Positions 1-8,280 of a stretch of DNA of 19,499 bases are shown in pieces. The notes under the pieces are model-generated. The model had not been told where the DNA came from and did not search any database. It saw only the letters and a program-made list of their open reading frames with translations. The stretch covers positions 1 through 19,499 of the forward strand of contig JAHHTE010000022.1 of NCBI GenBank assembly GCA_020024815.1. The letters are read 5' to 3'. Numbering within the stretch: position 1 is the stretch's first letter; every line of letters starts with the position of its first letter. The translations under genes were made by a program, and so were the position numbers. The stretch is from Mailhella sp. (GTDB lineage: Bacteria; Desulfobacterota; Desulfovibrionia; Desulfovibrionales; Desulfovibrionaceae).

Positions 1-169
1 TTATCAGATTATAAAATACAAACTTTTTTATTTAACCTAATAACACATTCAACTCAGATAAATTAACTGAACTTTTTTATTTATACCTACAAAATCCTTA
101 AATAACCCTGTAAACGTAAAATATAGCATTTATGCTGACCTATTACTTTATTGTGCTAAAACAACAACA
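1..169. other. AT-rich intergenic stretch, no gene seen
   Basis: No convincing open reading frame or RNA gene is visible. Two similar A/T stretches (around 22-35 and 70-83, sharing aacttttttattta) form a short direct repeat, and a small palindrome (agcat-tt-atgct, 126-137) is present. Nothing here can be assigned a function. Confidence 0.5.
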
Positions 170-258
170 AAAACTCTTTTATGCATAAAAGAGTTTTTAA
201 TTAAAAGTTTTGAAAAGAGAGCTTGAGAGGGGAACTTTTGTAAAAGTTCCCCTCTCAA
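170..258 (-). repeat. Composite double-palindrome repeat, copy A
   Basis: Read on the minus strand this is a 17-bp hairpin (arms 242-258 and 223-239, 2-nt centre), a spacer containing caaaactttt, then a perfect 28-bp palindrome (170-197, centre atgcat). It lies beyond the terminator of the minus-strand 655-residue gene. The same layout recurs at 9557-9649, 11760-11852 and, in decayed form, 16515-16596. A run of 16 A (257-272) abuts the large hairpin. Either palindrome could act as a back-up terminator. Alternatively it is a REP-like dispersed element. Confidence 0.75.
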
Positions 259-278
259 AAAAAAAAAAAAAATACAAT

Positions 279-303
279 AAAAAAATGCTCCACAAAGGAG
301 CAT
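279..303 (-). terminator. Rho-independent terminator of the 655-residue gene
   Basis: On the minus strand, just after the stop codon at 308-310, a 7-bp stem (atgctcc / ggagcat, 285-291 with 297-303) with a 5-nt loop is followed by a run of about 7 T. This is a standard intrinsic terminator for the gene ending at 308. Confidence 0.85.
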
Positions 304-307
304 AAAT

Positions 308-2275
308 TTATTTTGTTAAAAGTGGTATAATTTCTTCTCGTAAGACTTTTGCCGCAGCCATGCTTACAGCTTTTTCTAAATTTAATTCTAAGCTTGCAAT
401 TTTATCATTTGAGATTTGTAATTGAGCTTCTAATTCTTGTATTTTATTTTCAAGCATTGTGGTATTATTTCCACTTTCTAATTGTGTATCCATTTTCTTT
501 GCTAATTCATCACTTAGCATTTTTTGTTCTGCAAAAATATCATCAAAATTAGCCAATCTATCTGAAATAGATTTAAATTGTATAAGTTTACCTTCAACAT
601 CTTCAATTCTTTCAATAAATTCATTAGGTATATTTACTTGATCTTGTGATGCCATTTGTTCAACTTGAGCAATTTTATTTTCCAATGTCTCTATTTGTTT
701 AATAACTTCTTGATCTGGATTAATTTGAGATATTTTATTTTCTATTTCATCAAATTTTTCTGATACGTTCTGAACAATATTATTTTGTACTTCAGATAAA
801 TTTATTTCCACTTGAGTACATCTTTCTTCAACAGTTGATAATTTTTCCACTATTTCACTTGGAATTTCAACTTCTTGATTTTGTTGTGTTATTAGATCTT
901 TCAAACTCTCAAGTTCTTTTTGCATTGTCATTTCAAATTCTGTAAAACGACTTTCAATTAAGCTAATTCTATTTGTAATTTCTAAATTTGAAACTTGCCA
1001 TTTTGAATCACTATTTACAAAACGTTGTTGCAATGATGCAATATTAGTTGATAATTCAAGAATTTTATCTTCAAAAGTATTTTCATGTAACACTTCTGAT
1101 TCTTTTGATTTATCTGATTCAATAACTTGTGTTACTGATTGAATTAACTCATCATTCTCTTTTTTATCATCAATATTCTCAAAAAAATCCATTGCTGGAA
1201 CTTCATCGAGATCTTCTTTTAACTCACTTACAAAATCTTGTTCTATGCCATCATCTTCTAATGGAATTTCTGCTAATACATCATCAATTTTTTCTTTTGG
1301 CATATTATATTGTTCTACATTCTGTTCTATATCTTGTTCTTTATTTTCCACTGTAACTTGCTTTTTATTTTCGTTTTCCAAAGCTGTTAATTCATCTTCA
1401 AAATCCAAAACAGGTTCATTGACAATATTTTTATTATCTTTTTCTTGTGGACCATTAATAATATCATTAGTTAATGCCTCTATATCATCTGACATTATAT
1501 CTTCACTTTCATCTACTAATGGCATATCAATAGATTGTTTTATTTCATCTAAATCTAAATTAAAATCATCATCTTTTAATGGAATATCATTATTTTTTTC
1601 ATTATCAAGACTAGAAAGAGGAACATCTAAATCAAAAGGAAGCCCTTTATCTTCTTCTCGTTCTTGTGTAAAAGTTGTATTAAATCCAGTAGTTTCTTTT
1701 TCTGTATCTTTATCTTGTGAAAAATGTTTATCTATATCAAAAGGATCATCATCTTCAAGCATATCAAGTGATGTTTTTTCTACTTCTTGTACTTTATTTT
1801 GATTTTCTTGATTTACCATTATATTTTTTTCTACTTCTTGAGAAGTAACATTTTCTTGTATAACAGGTTCTGCTTTTATAAGTGGTGTACCTAAATCAAT
1901 TAATTCATCATTATTTACTTCTTCTAAATTATCATTTTCCAAATCTAATTTAATATCATTTAAAATTGAATCAAAATCTTCTACTGGCTCTTGAATAGTA
2001 TCTATTTCTTCATTTTCTTTTTGTTCTTTTTGTGAACGATGTTCTGTATCTATATTATATGAACTTATAAGATTATCTAAATTTGTAAGATCTAAAACAT
2101 TATCATCATCTTCTTCAACTAACGGTGCTGTATCTTTAGTATCTTCTAATTCATTTACCAAAGAGTCCAATACATCATTTTCAGAATAAGCTGAATTACT
2201 GGAAACGCCTAGACCTTCCCCAACTTTAACAACTTCTGTTAAATCAATAATTTCATCAGAATTTTTAGCGTTCAT
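308..2275 (-). CDS. Acidic, coiled-coil protein of unknown function
   Basis: I do not recognise the family. The 655-residue protein has two parts. Residues 1 to about 390 are very rich in D, E, N and Q with little predicted globular content, and carry repeated short hydrophobic/acidic motifs such as IIDLT (9-13), VLDLT (60-64), DDPFDID and LPFDLD. From about 395 to the end it is long heptad-like coiled coil. Within this, three similar helical units begin with IPSE, INPD and NIPN (near residues 470, 518 and 548), each followed by a pattern like E.I..VE.K. No signal peptide or membrane segment is visible, so it is probably cytoplasmic. The ATG at 2275 has an AGAGG ribosome site 5 nt upstream. 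The gene sits between its own terminator (279-303) and that of cytochrome c3 (2304-2336), so it probably has its own promoter or relies on read-through. A scaffold, polar-organiser or FimV-like role would be guesswork. Confidence 0.85.
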   Translation of the reverse strand: MNAKNSDEIIDLTEVVKVGEGLGVSSNSAYSENDVLDSLVNELEDTKDTAPLVEEDDDNVLDLTNLDNLISSYNIDTEHRSQKEQKENEEIDTIQEPVEDFDSILNDIKLDLENDNLEEVNNDELIDLGTPLIKAEPVIQENVTSQEVEKNIMVNQENQNKVQEVEKTSLDMLEDDDPFDIDKHFSQDKDTEKETTGFNTTFTQEREEDKGLPFDLDVPLSSLDNEKNNDIPLKDDDFNLDLDEIKQSIDMPLVDESEDIMSDDIEALTNDIINGPQEKDNKNIVNEPVLDFEDELTALENENKKQVTVENKEQDIEQNVEQYNMPKEKIDDVLAEIPLEDDGIEQDFVSELKEDLDEVPAMDFFENIDDKKENDELIQSVTQVIESDKSKESEVLHENTFEDKILELSTNIASLQQRFVNSDSKWQVSNLEITNRISLIESRFTEFEMTMQKELESLKDLITQQNQEVEIPSEIVEKLSTVEERCTQVEINLSEVQNNIVQNVSEKFDEIENKISQINPDQEVIKQIETLENKIAQVEQMASQDQVNIPNEFIERIEDVEGKLIQFKSISDRLANFDDIFAEQKMLSDELAKKMDTQLESGNNTTMLENKIQELEAQLQISNDKIASLELNLEKAVSMAAAKVLREEIIPLLTK

Positions 2276-2303
2276 ATTGCCTCTTTGTTATAAACTTTTA
2301 AGA

Positions 2304-2336
2304 TAAAAACTCACTGAGGCTTTCGCCCCAATGAGT
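2304..2336 (-). terminator. Rho-independent terminator of cytochrome c3
   Basis: On the minus strand a 12-bp stem with two wobble pairs (arms 2325-2336 and 2309-2320) is closed by a GAAA tetraloop and followed by a short T run, 14 nt past the cytochrome c3 stop. It would separate cytochrome c3 from the following gene. Confidence 0.85.
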
Positions 2337-2350
2337 ATAATGTTTGCCGA

Positions 2351-2743
2351 TTAAGGATGGCAAGAAGATCCCTTACAACCAGTAAGAGCTTTTCTCTTAT
2401 CCTTTTCAGTTTTAACAACTTTTGAGTGACAACCTAAACAGCTATTTTCTAATTTTCTATCGTGAGCAATACGATAATAACTGTTTACGCCTTTTTCTTT
2501 TGCACCTAAAGCATCATGACAACCAGCAGTTGAACATTTTTCATAAGTTTCTGCACCATTTACAGGGTGGTGGCATACTCCACAATCAATAGATGCGTGA
2601 TCTTTGTGATCAAATGTTACAGCATTTTTTGTAAGTGCCATTTTAAGCGGACCTTCTGGAGCAGCAGGACGAGCAGCAACAGCAGGCATTGCAAGAGCAA
2701 TAGTTACAAGTGCACTCAAAGATAACATAAGTACCTTTTTCAT
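2351..2743 (-). CDS. cycA: Periplasmic tetraheme cytochrome c3
   Basis: Small periplasmic electron carrier. In sulfate reducers the type I cytochrome c3 takes electrons from periplasmic hydrogenases and formate dehydrogenases and passes them to membrane redox complexes. The 130-residue product starts with a signal peptide (KK, a hydrophobic core, AVAA at 21-24, cleavage about there). Four haem sites follow in the classic order: CGVCH (54-58), CSTAGCH (70-76), CLGCH (102-106) and CKGSSCH (123-129). H46, H49, H59 and H94 are placed to be the distal haem ligands. I chose the ATG at 2743 because it has a strong GGAGG six to seven nt upstream and gives a proper signal peptide. An in-frame extension of 24 codons to 2815 reaches into the promoter and is not supported. 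It has its own promoter (2787-2815) and terminator (2304-2336), which suggests high monocistronic expression. The symbol follows Desulfovibrio usage. Confidence 0.95.
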   Translation of the reverse strand: MKKVLMLSLSALVTIALAMPAVAARPAAPEGPLKMALTKNAVTFDHKDHASIDCGVCHHPVNGAETYEKCSTAGCHDALGAKEKGVNSYYRIAHDRKLENSCLGCHSKVVKTEKDKRKALTGCKGSSCHP

Positions 2744-2786
2744 TTCAACCTCCAATTCTTGAACACAACTTTTCAAGATTTTGTAT

Positions 2787-2815
2787 ATCCTAGCCTTGCT
2801 AGTAAATACTGTCAA
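2787..2815 (-). promoter_or_regulatory. Sigma-70 promoter of cytochrome c3
   Basis: On the minus strand a perfect TTGACA (2810-2815) and TAGGAT (2787-2792) are separated by 17 bp, 44 bp upstream of the cytochrome c3 ATG. The perfect -35 and ideal spacing fit a strong constitutive promoter. It lies in the gap after ppiD. Confidence 0.7.
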
Positions 2816-2847
2816 GCAACTTGATTAATAAAATAATAATCCTAGAA

Positions 2848-4716
2848 TTATTTATTATTAAAAATTTCTGGCATTAAAATATCTACTTTAACTTCTTTAT
2901 TAAGCATAAGGATATACGCCTGAAAAAGCATATTTTTTTGAGCATCTTGCATATTCAAAAGAATATCTTTTTCTTCTAATTTGAAATTATCAAGTTTTAC
3001 TTGTTGTATCTTATTTAAGCGTGCAACAATGGCACCTTCATCTGTAAGAAATGCTTTCTTTATCCACTGCTTATTAGAATTTTCAAAAACCAATTTTGCT
3101 AAATCTGGCAATGGACCTAAATCTTTTATTTGTCCTTCACGGGTAAAAAATACACTTGTTTGAATATTTTTAGGTGGATTTTTATCAAAATCTTTAACTT
3201 GTTTTTCTGCTAAAGCCATAGCACTTTCTTGTGCTTTTTTAAGTTTCAATTCATCAATAATTTCTTTTTTAACTTCAGCAAAAGTTTTTACACCACTTTT
3301 ATTATTTTTTATAACTTTAAGTACACTTAGCTCACCTTTTACTGAAAGAGGTGTATCCCATACAGTACCTTCAGTAAGCCCCATCAATACATCTACATCA
3401 GCTTGACGCATTCCATATTCATCAACCAAAGCTTGAGCATCAACTAAATCTGTATTTTCAACTTTAAGATGAAGTTTTTCAGCTTCTGCTTTCATATCTG
3501 CTTTTGCTAAAAGATTAGCTAAAGAAGCATCAACTGTATCTTGCAAATTTGCATTTACTTTTTCAACTGCAAGTTTATATCGAATATCATCTTTTACATC
3601 ATCAAAAGCTTGTTCATGTGCTTCTTTTTTATCTTCAACCCAAATAAGATGATAACCAAATTGTGTGCGAACAGGTTCTGATAGCGTATCAAGTGGAAGA
3701 GTAAAAGCAACATCAGCAAATTCAGGAACCATTTGTTCTTTAGTAAACCAACCTAAATCGCCACCTTTTGCTTTTGTACCATCTTGACCATATTGTTTTG
3801 CCATTTTTGCAAAATCATCAACAGATTTAATTTTGCTTGCAATATCTTTAATTTGTTTTAAAGCATTATCAACTTCATTTTGTGGAGCTTTTTCATTTAC
3901 ACTAATAAGAATATGACGAGCTTTTACTTGTTCCGCAGTAGTAAAACTTGCTTTATTTTTATCATAATAAGTTTTTACTTCATCATCAGAAATATTTTTT
4001 TCATCAGCCATTAAAGCAGGCGTAAAATTAATAAATTCTAATGAAATTTGCGCTGGAATAGTATAAAAATTCTTTCTTTCTTCATATACTTTTTGTGCTT
4101 CTTCATCTGTAATTTTTTGAGCATTCACATCTACATTATAAAGCACATAATCTATTGAACGTTTTTCACCTTGAAATGCATACATCTTTTTAGCAATTTC
4201 AGGATCAGCATAAATTCCAGAAGTTAAAATTTCTTGAAATTTTTGTGGTAATAAATCCATACGCAAAGAATTTTCAAAATTTGCAGGTGATTGCCCTACT
4301 GCTTTTAAACGTTCTTCATAAACTTTTTGACTAAACTTGCCTGTTTCATCATTAAAAAATGGAATACCCATAAGAGCAGAACGAAGTTCAGCAATGCTAA
4401 TTTCAATACCTAAACGCTTTGATTCTGCAAGAAAAAGTTTATTAATCACAAGATTTTGCAAAACACGTTGTTCTAAGGCAAAACTTTTTAATTGTTCTTC
4501 TGTAACATCAGGAATAACACTTTTAATTTCATTTGCCATTTGATTATAGGATTGTTGGAATTCATTAATCGTAATTGGTTCACCATTTACTTTTGCAACA
4601 ACACCAGAAGAAGAGGAATTTGAGCCAATACCCCAAAAAATAAAAACAAGAATGATAAGTCCAAAGGCTAACTTTATAAACCAAGACTGAGCACCAGAAC
4701 GCATACCGTCAAGCAT
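2848..4716 (-). CDS. ppiD: PpiD/SurA-type membrane-anchored peptidyl-prolyl isomerase
   Basis: Periplasmic foldase held in the inner membrane by one N-terminal helix; PpiD-type proteins help newly translocated envelope proteins fold at the Sec exit. The 622-residue length matches E. coli PpiD. Residues 1-12 are cytoplasmic, and 13-31 form a hydrophobic anchor ending in FWGIGS. A SurA-N-like helical chaperone region follows (about 36-220), then a parvulin (PpiC) domain (about 264-363) with ARHILIS, GGDLGWF (318-324), F..VAF.L and FGYHLIWVED. After that comes a helical C-terminal region without a second clear parvulin domain. The ATG at 4716 has AAGGGG about 6 nt upstream. It follows the aconitase gene by 21 bp and is probably the last gene of an operon with it and the sigma-54 regulator. 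Confidence 0.93.
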   Translation of the reverse strand: MLDGMRSGAQSWFIKLAFGLIILVFIFWGIGSNSSSSGVVAKVNGEPITINEFQQSYNQMANEIKSVIPDVTEEQLKSFALEQRVLQNLVINKLFLAESKRLGIEISIAELRSALMGIPFFNDETGKFSQKVYEERLKAVGQSPANFENSLRMDLLPQKFQEILTSGIYADPEIAKKMYAFQGEKRSIDYVLYNVDVNAQKITDEEAQKVYEERKNFYTIPAQISLEFINFTPALMADEKNISDDEVKTYYDKNKASFTTAEQVKARHILISVNEKAPQNEVDNALKQIKDIASKIKSVDDFAKMAKQYGQDGTKAKGGDLGWFTKEQMVPEFADVAFTLPLDTLSEPVRTQFGYHLIWVEDKKEAHEQAFDDVKDDIRYKLAVEKVNANLQDTVDASLANLLAKADMKAEAEKLHLKVENTDLVDAQALVDEYGMRQADVDVLMGLTEGTVWDTPLSVKGELSVLKVIKNNKSGVKTFAEVKKEIIDELKLKKAQESAMALAEKQVKDFDKNPPKNIQTSVFFTREGQIKDLGPLPDLAKLVFENSNKQWIKKAFLTDEGAIVARLNKIQQVKLDNFKLEEKDILLNMQDAQKNMLFQAYILMLNKEVKVDILMPEIFNNK

Positions 4717-4737
4717 GAAAAACCCCTTTACTCTGAA

Positions 4738-6672
4738 TTATTTTCTATTTTTAATAAAATTTAATAAGCCACCAGCTAAAACAAGTTGAAACTCTTTTTC
4801 TGTAAGGTCGTGTTTAAAATAAACTTCACCAATTCCTTCAACTTCTAAAGCCATACGATTAGAATGTTCTAAAACTTTTGGTTTTCCAATTATTTTTGCA
4901 CCTAAATTTATGCGTTCATAATCAGCTTCATTTTCAAAAATAAGAGGTAAAATCCCAAAATTAACTAAATTTGCTCTATGAATACGAGCAAAAGATAAAG
5001 CCATAACTGCACGTATACCTAAATGACGAGGAGCTAATGCAGCATGTTCACGACTTGAACCTTGCCCATAATTTTTCCCTGCAACAATAAATGCACTTTT
5101 TCCATTATCTCGCATAGCTTTAGCTCTACTTACAAAACCTTCATCAACACGAGAGAAAACATATTCACTAATAGCTGGAATATTGGAACGAAGAGCTGTA
5201 ATTTCTGCACCTGCTGGCATAATATGATCTGTTGTAATACCATCACCAACTTTTAACACAACTTCCCCATTTAATTCATCAGGAAGAGAATCAAAGTTTT
5301 CAAGAGCTACAATATTAGGACCACGTAACACTTCTATATTTTTTCTTTCTTCTTCATTTTTTTCAGGGAAAAGAAAATGATGACGAATAGAAGGAATATG
5401 TAAAGGAAATACTGGTTTTACAGGACATTCACCCCAAGTTTTAGGATCAGTAAATTCCCCATTTAAAGCACAATATGCAGCTGTTACAGGGCTAACAAGA
5501 TAAACTTTTGCATCTTTTGTGCCACTTCTACCTTCAAAGTTACGGTTAAAAGTACGAACTGAAACACCGCCAGTATGAGGAGATGAACCCATACCAATGC
5601 ATGGACCACAGGAACATTCAAGTAAACGTACCCCACTATCTAAAAGGCTTGTCATAGCTCCATTATCCATGAGCATAGAAAGAACTTGTCTTGAACCAGG
5701 AGAAAGACAAGTATCTGTATGTGATGCAACATGTTTTCCACGCATAATATCTGCTACAAGTTTCATATCAGCATAAGAAGAGTTTGTACATGATCCCATA
5801 GCAACTTGATCAACTTTTATTCCTGCTAATTCACTTACAGGAACAACATTATCAGGCATATGTGGACAGGCAGCAAGAGGAACAAGTTCAGATAAATTAA
5901 TTTCTACTAAATCATCATAGTGAGCATTGGTATCAGGAGCAAGATATATCCAATCTTCTTCACGTCCCATATCACGTAAAAATTCTTTTGTCTTATTATC
6001 AGAAGGAAAAAGTGAACCCGTTGCTCCAAGTTCTGCTCCCATATTTGTTATAGTAGCTCGTTCTGGAACAGATAAACTTTCAACACCTTCACCTGTATAT
6101 TCAAAAATTTTACCAACGCCCCCTTGAGTACCAAGTCTGCGTAATAATTCTAAAATAATATCTTTTGCTTGAGCAAAACCTTGTAATGCACCTAAAAGAC
6201 GTACTTCCACAATTTGTGGCATAGATATAGTATAAAGTTCACCAGCCATACTAAGTGCAACAGATAAACCACCTGCTCCCATAGATAAACAGCCAATACC
6301 ACCAGCTGTTGGTGTATGACTATCAGAACCAATAAGAATTTTTCCTGGTTTTGCAAAATTTTCTAAATGTAATTGATGACAAATACCAGTACCAGGAGCA
6401 GAAAAAACAGCACCATAACGAGCTGCTACTGTACGTAAAAATTGATGGTCATCAGGATTTTTGAAACCCATTTGTAAAGTATTATGGTCAACATAAGAAA
6501 CAGAAAGTTCTGTTTGAACGCTATCACGTCCTAAAGCTTCAAACTGCAACCAAGCCATTGTACCTGTTGCATCTTGAGTCAATGTTTGATCAACACGTAA
6601 GGAAATTTCTTTTCCAACTTCCATAGTTCCGCTAACAAGGTGTGATTTAATAATCTTATAAGCAATATTCAC
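4738..6672 (-). CDS. acnA: Aconitate hydratase (Aquifex-type, about 640 residues)
   Basis: Converts citrate to isocitrate through cis-aconitate with a [4Fe-4S] cluster; a cytoplasmic enzyme of the (often incomplete) TCA cycle that feeds glutamate synthesis. The 644 residues are shorter than the roughly 890 of E. coli AcnA and match the compact class called 'aconitate hydratase, putative, Aquifex type'. Visible family motifs: GSDSHTPTAGGIG (115-127), the cluster cysteines C295 in GSCTNSSYAD and C355/C358 in CGPCIGMG, FNRNFEGRSG (375-384), and a C-terminal swivelling domain with GDGITTDHIMPAG and YGQGSSREHAALAPRHLG. All expected cluster cysteines are present. The start codon is GTG at 6672, with AAGGAA about 8 nt upstream. 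It is 19 bp downstream of the sigma-54 regulator and 21 bp upstream of ppiD. The symbol acnA is used loosely. 3-isopropylmalate dehydratase is unlikely because both halves are fused and the length fits aconitase. Confidence 0.93.
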   Translation of the reverse strand: MNIAYKIIKSHLVSGTMEVGKEISLRVDQTLTQDATGTMAWLQFEALGRDSVQTELSVSYVDHNTLQMGFKNPDDHQFLRTVAARYGAVFSAPGTGICHQLHLENFAKPGKILIGSDSHTPTAGGIGCLSMGAGGLSVALSMAGELYTISMPQIVEVRLLGALQGFAQAKDIILELLRRLGTQGGVGKIFEYTGEGVESLSVPERATITNMGAELGATGSLFPSDNKTKEFLRDMGREEDWIYLAPDTNAHYDDLVEINLSELVPLAACPHMPDNVVPVSELAGIKVDQVAMGSCTNSSYADMKLVADIMRGKHVASHTDTCLSPGSRQVLSMLMDNGAMTSLLDSGVRLLECSCGPCIGMGSSPHTGGVSVRTFNRNFEGRSGTKDAKVYLVSPVTAAYCALNGEFTDPKTWGECPVKPVFPLHIPSIRHHFLFPEKNEEERKNIEVLRGPNIVALENFDSLPDELNGEVVLKVGDGITTDHIMPAGAEITALRSNIPAISEYVFSRVDEGFVSRAKAMRDNGKSAFIVAGKNYGQGSSREHAALAPRHLGIRAVMALSFARIHRANLVNFGILPLIFENEADYERINLGAKIIGKPKVLEHSNRMALEVEGIGEVYFKHDLTEKEFQLVLAGGLLNFIKNRK

Positions 6673-6691
6673 TTGGTATTCCTTGGTTATA

Positions 6692-8149
6692 TTATTCTAT
6701 ATCAAGTCCCATACTTCTATATTCATTGAGTTTATTTCTCAAAGTTCGTACAGAAATTCCTAATAATTCTGCTGCTTGTGTTCTATTTCCTTGCGTTACA
6801 GCAAGGCCTTTTTTAATCATTAAACGTTCTACTTCATGTAAAGGCATTAATGCCCCTGAAAATTCATCTGTTACAGAAGTTTTTTCTTGTTTTTTTTCTG
6901 TAACTTCTTCAAGAGATTCTTGTTCATCAATTTGTTCTTGGTTATTTTCTTCTTTTAAATTTTCTTCCTCAAAAGAAGTATCATCTAACAAATTATCTTC
7001 AAACAATGGCCAATTATCTCCATCTAAAAGAAAATGAGCTGGCACAATATCTTTACCTGCTGCAAGCAATACAGCTCTTTCCATAAGATTTTGTAATTCA
7101 CGAACATTACCAGGCCAATCATATCTTTTTAGCCACTGAATAGCCTCATCAGAAAATTTTGCTTTTTGTAACCCATACTCTTTTGTATACATTTCAAGAA
7201 AAAATTGTGCTAATTCAATAATATCATCACCACGTTCTCGAAGTGCAGGCAAACGCAACGGAATAACATTTAAACGAAAATATAAATCTTGACGGAATTT
7301 TCCTTCTTTTACCCAGTCTTCTAAATTTCTGTTGGAAGTTGCAATAACGCGAACATCGACTTTAACTGTTTCAGTTCCCCCAACACGATCTATCTCGCCC
7401 TCTTGTAATGCACGCAAAAGCTTTGCTTGCAAACCAAGATCCATTTCTGTTATTTCATCAAGTAATAATGTTCCGCCACTAGCAAGCTCAAACTTACCAA
7501 TTTTTCGTCCTATTGCTCCTGTAAAACTTCCTTTTTCATGGCCAAAAAGTTCGCTTTCAAGTAAATGTTCAGGTAATGCTGCACAGTTAATAGCAATAAA
7601 AGGACCTTTTGCTCTATCACTCCATGCATGAAGATTTTTTGAAAACATTTCTTTACCAGTACCAGATTCACCATTAATAAGCACTGTTGCCTTTGATGGT
7701 GCTACTTGTTTTGCTAATGCCAAAACACGACGCATAGCAAGGCTACTACCTACTATTTTAGGTGCAAAACTTTTTTCTTCATTTTTCTTTGGTTCTGGAA
7801 GATTTTCAGGAAGAGAAAGTAATTTCTCAAGAATTAAAGGATCTGTCCAATAATCATAAGCCCCTAAATCCATATAATAACGAGCTTCATCAGGTGTACC
7901 TTTTTCAGCTAAAATAATAATGCGAGGGTATTCGTCATTATTTTTTGCTTCCGCAAATATTTCTTCAGCTTTATATCCAGGTAAACTAGGACGACTTATA
8001 ATATATTGTGGCTTAGAAGACTCGATAAAAGTAGACGCTCCTTTAGCATTTTCTGCCAAAGAAGCTTCAATATCAGCACTTCTAAGCTGTGGGAAAATCC
8101 GTGTTACAGCAGATGCAGGAGTAAGAAAGAGTATACGTTTTGAGCTCAT
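6692..8149 (-). CDS. Sigma-54-dependent Fis-family activator with a degenerate receiver domain
   Basis: Enhancer-binding activator of RpoN promoters (485 residues). Domains: a receiver-like fold (about 3-118), an AAA+ ATPase (about 130-360), a Glu-rich acidic linker (about 380-425), and a Fis-type helix-turn-helix (about 436-478, NRTQAAELLGISVRTLRNKL). Key sites: Walker A GESGTGKE (160-167), the sigma-54 contact loop as GSFTGA (207-212) instead of GAFTGA, Walker B GGTLLLDE (225-232), and WPGNVREL (345-352). The receiver lacks the acidic pair (LFLTPAS replaces V.DDE), the phospho-acceptor Asp (region SRPSLPG) and the conserved Lys (YWTDP instead of the usual Y.TKP), so it cannot be phosphorylated in the usual way. 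I chose the ATG at 8149 because it has AAGG about 6 nt upstream. A TTG 12 codons further up (8185) lacks support. It resembles FlrC/NtrC-type regulators, but its targets are unknown. It leads the operon with aconitase and ppiD and is divergent from arsR. Confidence 0.9.
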   Translation of the reverse strand: MSSKRILFLTPASAVTRIFPQLRSADIEASLAENAKGASTFIESSKPQYIISRPSLPGYKAEEIFAEAKNNDEYPRIIILAEKGTPDEARYYMDLGAYDYWTDPLILEKLLSLPENLPEPKKNEEKSFAPKIVGSSLAMRRVLALAKQVAPSKATVLINGESGTGKEMFSKNLHAWSDRAKGPFIAINCAALPEHLLESELFGHEKGSFTGAIGRKIGKFELASGGTLLLDEITEMDLGLQAKLLRALQEGEIDRVGGTETVKVDVRVIATSNRNLEDWVKEGKFRQDLYFRLNVIPLRLPALRERGDDIIELAQFFLEMYTKEYGLQKAKFSDEAIQWLKRYDWPGNVRELQNLMERAVLLAAGKDIVPAHFLLDGDNWPLFEDNLLDDTSFEEENLKEENNQEQIDEQESLEEVTEKKQEKTSVTDEFSGALMPLHEVERLMIKKGLAVTQGNRTQAAELLGISVRTLRNKLNEYRSMGLDIE

Positions 8150-8217
8150 AGCTAGCCTTATACAATAAAGTGAAAATTCTTGCAAGATTTTCTAAGCTAC
8201 TTCAAAAATTTTATACA

Positions 8218-8246
8218 TTGACAACTATCTATATATAAATTATATT
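8218..8246 (+). promoter_or_regulatory. Sigma-70 promoter of the arsR-permease operon
   Basis: A perfect TTGACA (8218-8223) and TATATT (8241-8246) are separated by 17 bp, about 35 bp before the arsR start codon. Candidate ArsR operator palindromes overlap the -10 region. Confidence 0.7.
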
Positions 8247-8274
8247 TCATATAGATACTTATCAATATATATGA
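8227..8274. promoter_or_regulatory. Candidate ArsR operator palindromes
   Basis: Two inverted repeats lie at the arsR promoter: ATCTATAT (8227-8234) with ATATAGAT (8249-8256), centred on the -10 box, and TCATATA (8247-8253) with TATATGA (8268-8274), between the promoter and the ribosome site. ArsR/SmtB repressors bind AT-rich imperfect palindromes at such positions and autoregulate. The region is very AT-rich, so chance palindromes are possible. Confidence 0.45.
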
Positions 8275-8280
8275 GGTTTT

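Noticed and set aside
257..272. Run of 16 A as a regulatory or phase-variable tract
   Set aside because: It lies in a non-coding region between terminators and could be partly a sequencing length error. Nothing reads through it in frame.
1245..1802. 185-residue serine-rich plus-strand reading frame
   Set aside because: It is the antisense shadow of the acidic gene; Ser/Phe-rich composition arises from reading Asp/Glu codons backwards.
2744..2815. 24-codon N-terminal extension of cytochrome c3
   Set aside because: It overlaps the promoter, has no ribosome site, and would put a charged segment before the signal peptide. The ATG at 2743 has GGAGG.
8150..8185. TTG start adding 12 residues to the sigma-54 regulator
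   Set aside because: No ribosome site. The ATG at 8149 has AAGG at good spacing, and the receiver fold begins right after it.
8150..8217. Minus-strand TTGCAA-17-TATAAG as promoter of the sigma-54 regulator
   Set aside because: The -10 would sit almost on the ribosome site, leaving an almost leaderless mRNA; too weak to call.
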